Source of the DNA: Candidula unifasciata
Taxonomy: Eukaryota; Mollusca; Gastropoda; Stylommatophora; Geomitridae
DNA: 64,000 nt
Direction of reading: 5' to 3'
Assembly (NCBI GenBank): GCA_905116865.2
Contig: CAJHNH020000719.1
Span: 1-64,000 of the forward strand
Shown here: one piece after another, positions 55,372-64,000 of the stretch
Position numbering within the stretch: the stretch's first letter is position 1
Layout: the number at the start of each line of letters is the position of its first letter
Notes under the pieces: generated by a model
Seen by the model: only the letters and a program-made list of their open reading frames with translations
Database searches by the model: none
What the model was told of the DNA's origin: nothing
Made by a program: the position numbers and the translations under genes

Positions 55372-56279
55372 TCCTCATGTAGCAGGTCCTTTACAGAACG
55401 TCTCTCTCATCATGGTCTTCCTAAAAGAAACTCGGTCTCTCCCCAGTTCTCCCGCCTCATGTACTTTCACACTCAAGGATTCACTTATATCCTGTGCCCA
55501 TCTTCGTGTCGGTCGGCCTCTGCCCCTCCTTTCTGGTACCATGCCTTCTGCTATAATTTTTTCCAATCCGTCGTGGTGCTTGACATGACCAAAATATTTC
55601 AGCTTTCGAGACAAGATGCTGTTTATTAGCCAATCTTCCTTGATGTTCAGATCTTTCCAGATGTCAGTATTTCTCCTCTTCTTTGTCCAAGATAATCTTT
55701 CTAAAGCATTTCAGCTCAAATGTCCCCATTCTCTTTCTTAAAAACTGAGAGATAGTCCATGACTCACATCCTATGTAGCCACAGGAAAGATGCATGCTTT
55801 CAAAATTCTAATTTTGATCTACATGCTGGTGCTTAACCATAGACTTCTAAGGCTGTTCAATATTTGCATTGCTATGGCCATCCTCCTTTTAATTTCTGTC
55901 GAACAGTCTCCATTGTTATTTATTATAGAGCCTAGATATTCAAAGTTTGTGACATTTTAAATTTCTTCATCATTTATTGTTATTTTTGGGTGACATCCAG
56001 TTTTATCTAGGGACATTATTCTCGTTTTCTTTAGATTCAAGAACAGATTTTGATCTTTACTGTGCTTTTGGACAGCCAATATTTCATTTTCTTTTCTCTT
56101 TACGCTGTTCGAAAGGAGAACTGTGTCACCTGCGTAGCAAAGTTCTAGAACAGTTAGCATATATCTTAGGACACTGCCCCAGGGTCTGGTGGGATCAGGT
56201 ATGGCCACATGAAAGCTTTGAGTGATGAAGACCTGGCAGAGATTACCGGCCGCTTTAATCAGAGCATTGAGGTACAAAA
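55372..56279 (-). pseudogene. Truncated LINE: end of reverse transcriptase and C-terminus
   Basis: Upstream part (55,957-56,277) reads LELCYAGDTVLLSNSVK, the RT catalytic box where YADD has become YAGD, then LFLNLKKTRIMSLDKTG and ITINDEEI. Downstream (55,375-55,614) reads SRKLKYFGHVKHHDGLEKII, GRGRPTRRWAQDI and VHEAGELGRDRVSFRK to FCKGPAT. The middle has frame breaks. The mutated catalytic Asp shows it is dead. Confidence 0.85.
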
Positions 56280-57744
56280 AGACTTCAACAATAAATACAT
56301 TGATGAGTTCAAAATTATTGCCCTAGGACACCAACTGCACCAAGTGGAAACCGCCACAACATCTTTGTAACAAACTGAGGAGGGGTGGGGTGGAACGGCA
56401 ATGATGCAATGGACAAAGAATTTCAATTCTGGTCAAACAAAATAATCCAGTTTTATTTAGACACACCCGCGCGTACGCACATCCACAAAGACGTTTATTG
56501 TTGTTTTTTTCAATATTATTTAAATAAAGTTCACGAATGTTACGAAAACCAAAATAACTAACAACGATTGTTTGAAAGAAGCTAATGAAAGTAGATATCT
56601 ATTTACAACAATAAGAATGAGACAAACACTGTTCTTTAACCATGTTATGAGAAGAAGCATTGGAAAACATAGTGACAACTGGAAATATCAATGAACAGAG
56701 TGATAGAGACCAAAAGAGATGATGCTGGATGGGCTGAAATGATGGCATGGGGGTGGGGGAGGGATATCATAAAGAGAGCTGTTCCAGGCAACCAGGGATC
56801 GTGATCTGTGGAGATGCATGAGCGCCTACGCCAACTGGCAAGGCATATGATGATGATGATATAAATTTTGAACGTTTTGGTGTAGTATGGTATCCTTCTG
56901 TGTACGTTTAGCATAGAGACACTGTGATTGCTGCTGCATCAGAAGACAGGGCAGGTATGGGTCGGAGCGATGCGCTAGAATGTCAATACGGCCAAGTAAC
57001 AAGTGGTATATTTTTTTTCAAGAAAAAAAAGCACTATTTTAAAAAGAATTTCAGTAGCTCTGATTAGCAGCCGACGGAAGTTGGCGCCTGCGCGTGGCCT
57101 CATTGGTCACAAGCTGGAGGTAACAGTCTCCCCTGTCGCCTGCTGTCCTTCTGGTCACTTCGGACTTCGGACAGGCCTGTATGGGGGATAGGTTGTGTTG
57201 TTGGCGTCTCTTGTTCGAAAAAGTGTTGATTAGGTAACAGATGGCGAAGGAGGAAGTGGGTGGCCAATTTTTAGTTCTACATTCTTATTTGGTTTGGAAT
57301 TGTAGCAGAGGAATTTGAAATATGCATGGGGGCGTGGCTTAGGAATGAGTCGTAATTCTCAAGTTACGGTCAGGGGGATTTTGTTCTTGCATGCACAGAA
57401 CTGCAGGTCACACATGGCTGGTGTTGTCTTTACGGGCGCCCTGATTATAACTTCTTGGGGGGGGGGGGGGGAGTGTTTGAATCCAGTTTTCGAGAATCTA
57501 CATTATTCGTCTGCCAGCCAGACTGAGATTCTTTTATATTAAGATTGTATAGTACACCTTTTGGAAACAGTACTGAGGAGACGACCAATCTATCAGGGGC
57601 GTCGGTATGCGTAGGGATGGGGTGAGGGAGTTGGGGCTATGTCAAATTGATTCTATTCAAAGAATTTTAGAGGGATTAGGTTCCCCCACCCCCCTTTTAA
57701 TTTTTTAATAGCTCACCTACACCCCCCCCCCCCCACCCTATCAT

Positions 57745-57880
57745 CATTATCAGTCTGCATGTTCTTTACAAAACAACACCCTCTGCACAGCACGCCTGAA
57801 AGTCTTTCTTTCTTTGTCTAATTATCCTGCCCTCATAGACAATATATCTTCAGTGCCCTGTAGGGATATTCGCCTTTGCG
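57745..57880 (-). pseudogene. Short LINE C-terminal remnant
   Basis: ATGTTCTTTACAAAACAACA and GCACGCCTGAAAGTCTTTC match the FCKGPA-type end of the LINE at 36,170. Heavily decayed. Confidence 0.5.
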
Positions 57881-58518
57881 GAGGTCGGCGGTGGCTTGTG
57901 GATCAAAGGACCTAGGCTCCCAAGTTCCAGCACCTATGTTATGGGGGTCCCCAGAAGAAGAAAAGAACCGAACACGAACTTTGATGAGAGAGGCAAAAGA
58001 TGCTGGATTGGATCCCATTCAAAATACGGAACTGATTACACAGAATATAACGGTATGGATTAATAAAAAGTAAGCGCTGTGTGAAATTAACGGCACATCA
58101 GGACAATAATGATACATTCGTTAAAGAAACAAAGAGGCCTGTTGTTTTTAATGATTACTAATACGACTGTGATAACTTTGTTACGTGATTATGCATAAGC
58201 AAGACTGTTGATGTTTTCCTATGTTGTCAAACATGACATTCCACCGTCTGCCATTAGCTACAGGTGGAGGAGCACATGCGGAAGGATACAAGCATTTTCC
58301 TCGGAAGAGGAAATGCAATATTAAAACTCCATTTATGGCAGGACAAACTAGGCCTTTAGCATTGGTTGGCAGCTGGTCTACAAGAGAATCTCTGACAGGC
58401 GGACAGACAGAACACTGCTCTTCTGATCCTTCTGCAGTAGGTTTTGTTCTAAACTTATTAAGTGACACATTTCCTTTGGAGTAAACAAGGCAGGCCGAGC
58501 AGGGGAAACACATAATCT

Positions 58519-59273
58519 GGCTCTCTCTTGAATCGTTCCCCAAAATGGCGGCTTTAATATGATGGCGTTCAAAAGAGAGCTAAATTGGCCAATTTATGGC
58601 CATAAAATATCCAAAAATATCCGAATGCGGGTCAGTTCTATTAAAAATATATGTGCCGGCTCCGGATAACGAAACAAATGCTCTGACAGGGTCTAGGCGA
58701 TACGTTGCTTGCCGACCTGCTTCTGCGTAGCGGCGCGGATGGGGGCTAAAGTAGATGGCTGGGACTCACGAGCGGCAGCTACCGCATTTCCTGCAACTTC
58801 CTCCAATTACTGCACTCGTGAGTCCCAGGCACCTAGTTTAGCCATCATCCGCGCCTCGCGTAGCGGCGCCGGGGATAGGCTCGGCGATGAGTTTAATCGC
58901 GTTTGGCGCATGCCAACAAGTCTGACATCTACCGCTGCTAAATCCTCCAATCGGAAGAACACAGTTTTGCTAATCGGCTTTCATCGTTTGTAATGTCTCG
59001 AAATTAGTCAACGGTCGCTAATATCGTCTGCTAGTATCGTCTGCAGAAACGCTCGAAATTGTTGTCAACGGTCGGTATTTATCGTCTGCTACTAGTACCG
59101 TGTGCAAATGTTGATATTGATTGTCAAGTAATCCTAGTTTTGCCGCGATTTGTTCCTTGGCATAAAGTCCGTATTTTAGATATACGCAAACACCGTCGTT
59201 TGGATATTTTTGGATATTTTATGGCCAGAATATGGCATACCGCCATTTTGGGGAATGATTCAAAGGAGCGCCG
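58519..59273. mobile_element. Foldback DNA element, ~755 bp, with long inverted ends and a nested palindrome
   Basis: The left end contains TTGAATCGTTCCCCAAAATG then GGCCATAAAATATCCAAAAA. The right end, inverted, has TTGAATCATTCCCCAAAATG and GGCCATAAAATATCCAAAAA. Arms are about 75-110 bp with indels. Inside, 58,731-58,772 and 58,815-58,855 form a second hairpin around TGGGACTCACGAG. 59,000-59,100 has CAACGGTCG and ATCGTCTGC direct repeats. No transposase frame, so it is non-autonomous. Target duplication not identified. Confidence 0.75.
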
Positions 59274-59324
59274 ACTTTTCTTTAGCCGGCGAGTCTTGCT
59301 AAAATTCGTCATCGCCATGGGCTA

Positions 59325-59555
59325 TGGTCGGCTCTGTGGCTAAGTCGATGTGAACGCTTCGTAATGCCGGGATACCGGGTTCAATCCCAGCTGCGGGCTC
59401 TGCGCCTTGCGTTGGTTTTGACAGTGGTATCAATAAAGCCGACCGTCCAGCAAGTAATGGCAAACTACTGGACATAAATTTGCCTAGAAAAACCACACAA
59501 CAGCCAGGGGCTGTTGAGGTTGGTTCTGCAACGTCCTGTAAAGGATACGCAACTA
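59325..59555 (+). mobile_element. tRNA-derived SINE, family D
   Basis: Head GGCTCTGTGGCTAAGTCGAT (A box) and ATACCGGGTTCAATCCCAGC (excellent B box), then a body with TAAAGCCGACCGTCCAGCAA and a tail CAACGTCCTGTAAAGGATAC. Reverse copy at 38,535-38,765. Confidence 0.85.
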
Positions 59556-59604
59556 ACCATGGGCCGTGATTCTCGTGCCTCCTCATAACACAACAGAAAC
59601 TATC

Positions 59605-59880
59605 GCATGGAAAGACGGAAAGCCGCCAACAGAGCTGTAGCTGGGAGTCTTCGTGACAAACTGGTCAAGCCTCGTTTGTCTCGAGCTCTGAATGAAGGTC
59701 GCGGGTTCGTTTCACGGACGTGGCGTCCACTTCATAAGTACAGTTTTTACGGCGATTACAGAGGACCGTTGTTGGAGATAATGAGTTCCTGCTTTGTGCA
59801 CGATCTCGGCAGGTAGCTAGTCATTCTGGGAAGAGAGACCGAGGCGTGCCAGATAAAGCCCGATACAATTAAGCCGATTC
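59605..59880 (+). mobile_element. SINE-like repeat, family E
   Basis: Shares with 6,175 the order GACAAACTGGTCAAGCC, GGTCGCGGGTTCGTTTCAC, then GTTTTTACGGCGATTACAGA and GAGTTCCTGCTTTGTGCACG. Confidence 0.6.
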
Positions 59881-59959
59881 TCTCGATACTAACTTCACGT
59901 TTTAACTATTGATTTCCATCTACTCTCTTTCTTTTTGAAACCGGGGGATGGGGGAGGGG

Positions 59960-61215
59960 GGATAAGAGACAGCCTCGTTGTTAAGACAGAAACCATCAGA
60001 GACAGCCTCGTTGTGAAGACAGGAACAGTCTGAGATAACTTCGTCGTGAAAACAGGAACAGTCTGAGATAACCTCGTCGTGAAGACAGGAACAGTTTGAG
60101 ATATCCTCGTCGTGAAGACAGGAACAGTTTGAGATAACCTCGTCGGGAAAACAGGAACAGTTTGATATAACCTCGTCGTGAAAACAGGAACTGTCTGAGA
60201 CAACCTTGTTGTGAAGACAGGAACCATCTGAGACAACCTCGTCGTGAAGACAGTAACTGTCTGAGACAGCCTCGTTGTGAAGACAGGAACCGTCTGAGAT
60301 AACCTCGTCGAGAAGACAACAACTGTCTGAGATAACCTCGTCGTGAAGACAGGAACTGTCTGAGACAGCCTCGTCTCGAAGACAGGAACTGTCTGAGATA
60401 GCCTCGTCTTGAAGACAGGAACCGTCTGAGATAGCCTCGTCTTGAAGACAGGAACCGTCTGAGATAGCCTCGTCGTGAAGACAGGAACCGTCTGAGACAG
60501 CCTCGTCGTGAAGACAGGAACCATCTGAGACAACCTCATCGTGAAGACAGGAACCGTATGAGACAACCTCGTCGTGAAGACATGAACCGTCTGAGAGAGC
60601 CTCGTCGTGAAGACAGGAACCGTCTGAGAGAGCCTCGTCGTGAAGACAGGAACCGTCTGAGAGAGCCTCGTCGTGAAGACAGGAACCGTCTGAGATAACC
60701 TCGTCGTGAAGACAGGAACCACATGAGATAGTATCGTCGTGAAGACAGGAACCACATGAGATAACCTCGTCATGAAGACAGGAACCGTATGAGACAGCCT
60801 CGTCGTGAAGACAGGAACCATCTGAGACAACCTTGTCGTGAAGACAGGAACCGTATGAGACAACCTCGTCGTGAAGACAGGAACCGTCTGAGATAGCCTC
60901 GTCTTGAAGACAGGAACCGTCTGAGATAGCCTCGTCGTGAAGACAGGAACCGTCTGAGACAGCCTCGTCGTGAAGACAGGAACCGTCTGAGACAACCTCA
61001 TCGTGAAGACAGGAACCGCCTGAGACAACCTCGTCGTGAAGACAGGAACCACGTGAGATAGCCTCGTCGTGAAGACAGGAACCGTCTGAGACAGCCTCGT
61101 TGTGAAGACAGGAACCGCCTGAGACAACCTCGTCGTGAAGACAGGAACCACGTGAGATAGCCTCGTCGTGAAGACAGGAACCACATGAGATAACCTCGTC
61201 GTGAAAATAGGAACC
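59960..61215. repeat. 33-bp minisatellite (about 38 units)
   Basis: Unit GACAGCCTCGTCGTGAAGAC then AGGAACCGTCTGA. As 33 is a multiple of three and the unit has no stop in several minus frames, a 447-codon frame (59,895-61,238) of 11-residue VPVFTTRLSQT repeats is open. The absence of flanking unique coding sequence and the openness of other frames argue against a gene. Confidence 0.93.
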
Positions 61216-61299
61216 ATGTTGTAGCAGTGCTGGGACATGGCAGTTGAGGTCAGGGTCGCTGAGATGGGACTAATTATTGACTGATAGCTAAGTTGAAGA

Positions 61300-62140
61300 T
61301 TATCTATCTTACTAGCTTGTTGGTAGTAAGTGTGTTGGTAGTTAGTTTGTTGGTAGTTAGTGTGTTTGTAGTTAGTGTGTTTGTAGTCAGTGTGTTGGTA
61401 GTCAGTCTGTTGATAGTCAGTCTGTTGGTAGTTAGTGTGTTGGTAGTTAGTCTGTTGGTAGTTAGTGTGTTGGTACTTAGTCTGTTGGTAGTCAGTTTGT
61501 TGGTAGTCAGTCTGTTGGTAGTTAGTGTGTTGGTAGTCAGTCTGTTGGTAGTCAGTGCGTTGGTAGTTAGTTTGTTGGTAGTCAGTCTGTTGGTAGTCAG
61601 TGCGTTGAAATACAGTTTTTAGTAGTCAGTCTGTCGGTAGTCAGTGCGTTGGTAGTCAGTCTGTTGGTAGTTAGTGTGTTGGTAGTCAGTCTGTTGGTAG
61701 TCAGTGCGTTGGTAGTCAGTCTGTTGGTAGTCAGTGTGTTGGTAGTTAGTGTGTTGGTAGTCAGTGTGTTGGTAGTCAGTGTGTTGGTAGTTAGTGTGTT
61801 GGTAGTTAGTGTGCTGGTAGTCAGTCTGTTGGTAGTCAGTCTGTTGGTAGTTAGTGTGTTGGTAGTTAGTGTGTTGGTAGTAAGTCTGTTGGTAGTTAGT
61901 GTGTTGGTAGTCAGTGTGTTGGTGGTCAGCGTGTTGGTAGTCAGCCTGTTTGTAGTCAGCGTGTTTGTAGTTTGTGTGTTTTTAGTTTGTGTGTTTGTAG
62001 TTAGTGTGTTTGTAGTTTGTGTGTTTGTAGTTTGTGTGTTTGTAGTTTGTGTTTTTGTAGTTTGTATGTTTGTAGTTAGTGTGTTTGTAGTTTGTGTGTT
62101 TGTAGTTAGTGTGTTTGTAGTTTGTGTGTTTGTAGTTTGT
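61300..62140. repeat. 15-bp minisatellite (about 55 units) in two sub-families
   Basis: 61,300-61,940 is built of TTGGTAGTCAGTCTG / TTGGTAGTTAGTGTG; 61,940-62,140 shifts to TTTGTAGTTTGTGTG. A perfect codon-multiple unit again gives an artefactual frame (VVSLL repeats). Confidence 0.93.
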
Positions 62141-64000
62141 AATGTAAGTTTGGGATCCTCTCCATGCCTTCAGAAATGTTGTTCATATACAACTTGATCT
62201 ATATTTTATAGACCAACCAGCACTCGGTGGCTTATGTGATCAGCACCACACTGGCCGCCTTTGTTAGTAGTTTGTAGTTGAGTTTACTAGATTCTGATAT
62301 TGATCGAAGAATGCTAGCTTTGTGGTGTCTGATGGCTAGTTTTACCTGTAAGTTGTAACAAACGCTAGGCTGATGCAACCTCCGAGTCTTTGAAGTATAT
62401 TTGATGGCCGTGTGTGTCTAGTTGAGTTGTTGATTCGTTTTATGTGGGGGTATTCTGGTGTATGTGAATTGTCATGGTTTGATGTGCGTTTAATTTTCGT
62501 GGTAAAGTCCTGCTGAGCTTTGTAAGACTTTTTCATAATAAACATGATAACTGTTATTCTTCTATTCCATCGTTCGTTTGTTGAGTGTTGGTGTTGTACC
62601 ACTGTTGGTGTTGTAGTTATTAACTACTCTACTATACTGATTCTCTTATCAGCCACAACTGACTTTCAGTTGATCGCCTCGGGTATAAACTTACATGCCA
62701 CACAGAACAGGAAACTTTTTACTTATTGTGTCCTGGCCACCTTTCCTCTTTTTATATCCCCCCTCCCCTCTCTTGCTTCATCATTCATCTCTATTTCTCT
62801 ACTCTGTTACAAAATGGCGTTGTCGGCATGAACCTTATAAATGCAGATACCTCTTAGTCTATGTGGTGCTATCCATAGTTTGGTATATTAAACGCAATGA
62901 AGTGCTAACGGAGAAAAGTCTCTGTCTCACTATATATATAAATTCTTCAGCATTCCGAGCTGCAGATATCACCTGCCTTAATTCATCTTTCTAGTTGCCC
63001 TTCTCTTTCCAGTTAATGTCACCAAGTGATATTATATATATATATGGGGGGTGGGGGGCGAACCGTTTATTTGATTTGCATTATTGTCAAATCTGGAAAA
63101 AAAATCGTTTTGGTTCGCAAACATTTCGTCGGTTCACCAAGAAAGTCATAAACGAATTAGGTTCGCAAGCCGAAGCACCATTGTACGTGATGTGTAGGAA
63201 GTGGTTGGATGTGTGTCCGTGGACCAAGATGTGGCCGACGCTCTGCAAACGACTAGATACGTGCATATGATGATAGATTAATGTCAATTTCGGAATGATC
63301 CGTAGTAGTAGTAGAAGCATGTGTTGTAGTGTTGTAAGAGCAGACAGAGTGGAAGTAGTAACAGCAGCAATGGCAGCAGCGGTAGTAGTTGTAATAGTAT
63401 TGGATGTGGCATCAGCAGCAGACGTAATGAAGTAATGGTAGTAGTATCCGATACGCAAGTGTACTGTCCTGCACAGCCTGCAATTATTATTTTTTTTTTT
63501 TTTCAACAGATCCGTCTCTAACTCTCATTAGGTTTAATTTACAAATTTGTGCCTGGTTTAAAAAAAATCTTTTGCTTTAAAATGTATATTCCTTCCATTC
63601 ATGCAACTGTACAAACACACACGTAGAATGCATGGAGCATCTGCCTATGTACACACACAAAACATAAATTGCCGGTCACATTTTTAGGCAAAGGAAAGGT
63701 TCACAGCGATAATGTAATCAAACCACCACTTAGCATCTAATTTCGTGTGACTAAAACATTTATATAACAATTATGACTTATTTTTCATTTTTGTATATCT
63801 GGTTTTTTTTTTTTTTTCAGTTAAAAAATAAATAAAATTAAAGGAACATTTGTCCTGCCTTCAGACATATTTGGCAAATAGGGCTAGACCTATATTTTAT
63901 AGACCAATCGGTGGGTGAAGTGGACTTATACAGTTCTGCTTCTTGCTCTTGTCCAGTAGTTTGCCATTGCCTCAACCATCATGGAGTTATACAGTTCTGC

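Larger units (their letters stand above)
50683..64000 (-). other. Region 5' of Amph exon 2 (intron 1 or upstream DNA)
   Basis: Besides the elements listed, 53,770-55,000, 56,300-57,700 and 62,150-63,990 carry no recognisable exon. 57,050-57,190 is locally CpG-richer (GGCGCCTGCGCG) and could be promoter-proximal, but nothing else supports that. 63,300-63,430 is a (TAG/CAG)n-like tract. Poly-G at about 57,458-57,472 and poly-C at about 57,722-57,735. Confidence 0.5.

Noticed and set aside
57050..57200. CpG-rich stretch as the Amph promoter and first exon
   Set aside because: No exon with the expected N-terminal helix or a donor joining 50682 could be read there; kept only as a weak hint.
59895..61238. 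447-codon minus-strand frame of VPVFTTRLSQT repeats
   Set aside because: It is produced by a 33-bp tandem unit without stops; other frames across the array are also open and no unique coding sequence flanks it.
63087..63506. 139-codon minus-strand frame
   Set aside because: Driven by a (TAG/CAG)n tract and a poly-T run; low complexity with no homology signal.

Overview
The window is animal nuclear DNA. The coding exons are small, separated by kilobase introns with GT-AG borders, and most non-coding sequence is minisatellites, tRNA-derived SINEs and decayed LINE ends. The one recognisable gene reads on the minus strand and is an amphiphysin/BIN1-family gene (BAR domain, linker, C-terminal SH3). 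The BAR exons resemble the insect and vertebrate proteins about equally. Together with the SINE and minisatellite load this suggests an invertebrate, possibly a lophotrochozoan such as a mollusc; the taxon is an inference, not a reading.

Layout from the 5' end of the gene (high coordinates) to the 3' end. 50.7-64 kb: intron 1 or upstream DNA, holding a 15-bp array, a 33-bp array, a foldback element, a LINE piece and a solo LTR; the first coding exon was not found. 34.4-50.7 kb: eight exons encoding the BAR domain. 31.3-32.3 kb: two linker exons. 20.37-29.23 kb: one giant exon of about 8.9 kb with about 2,950 codons of mostly low-complexity, repeat-bearing protein, ending in a stop. 12.4-15.9 kb: two acidic linker exons. 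10.43-10.53 kb and 7.77-7.87 kb: the two halves of the SH3 domain, then the stop codon and a poly(A) signal near 7.6 kb. Below 7.6 kb is repeat-rich DNA with no gene that I can support.

The exon phases fit together. The last small exon before the giant exon ends in phase 0, the giant exon starts in phase 0, and the next small exon also starts in phase 0. Skipping the giant exon gives an ordinary amphiphysin of about 470 residues plus exon 1. Using it as a last exon gives a protein of about 3,240 residues plus exon 1, with a BAR domain, a huge disordered repeat tail and no SH3. This putative 'giant amphiphysin' is the most unusual feature here.

The second notable feature is the intron inside the SH3 domain. 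A minisatellite of roughly 33 units starts at the exon border, and each unit carries a copy of that exon's own 5' splice donor, so the real donor is followed by more than twenty near-perfect decoys. Minisatellites also directly abut the donors of two other exons.
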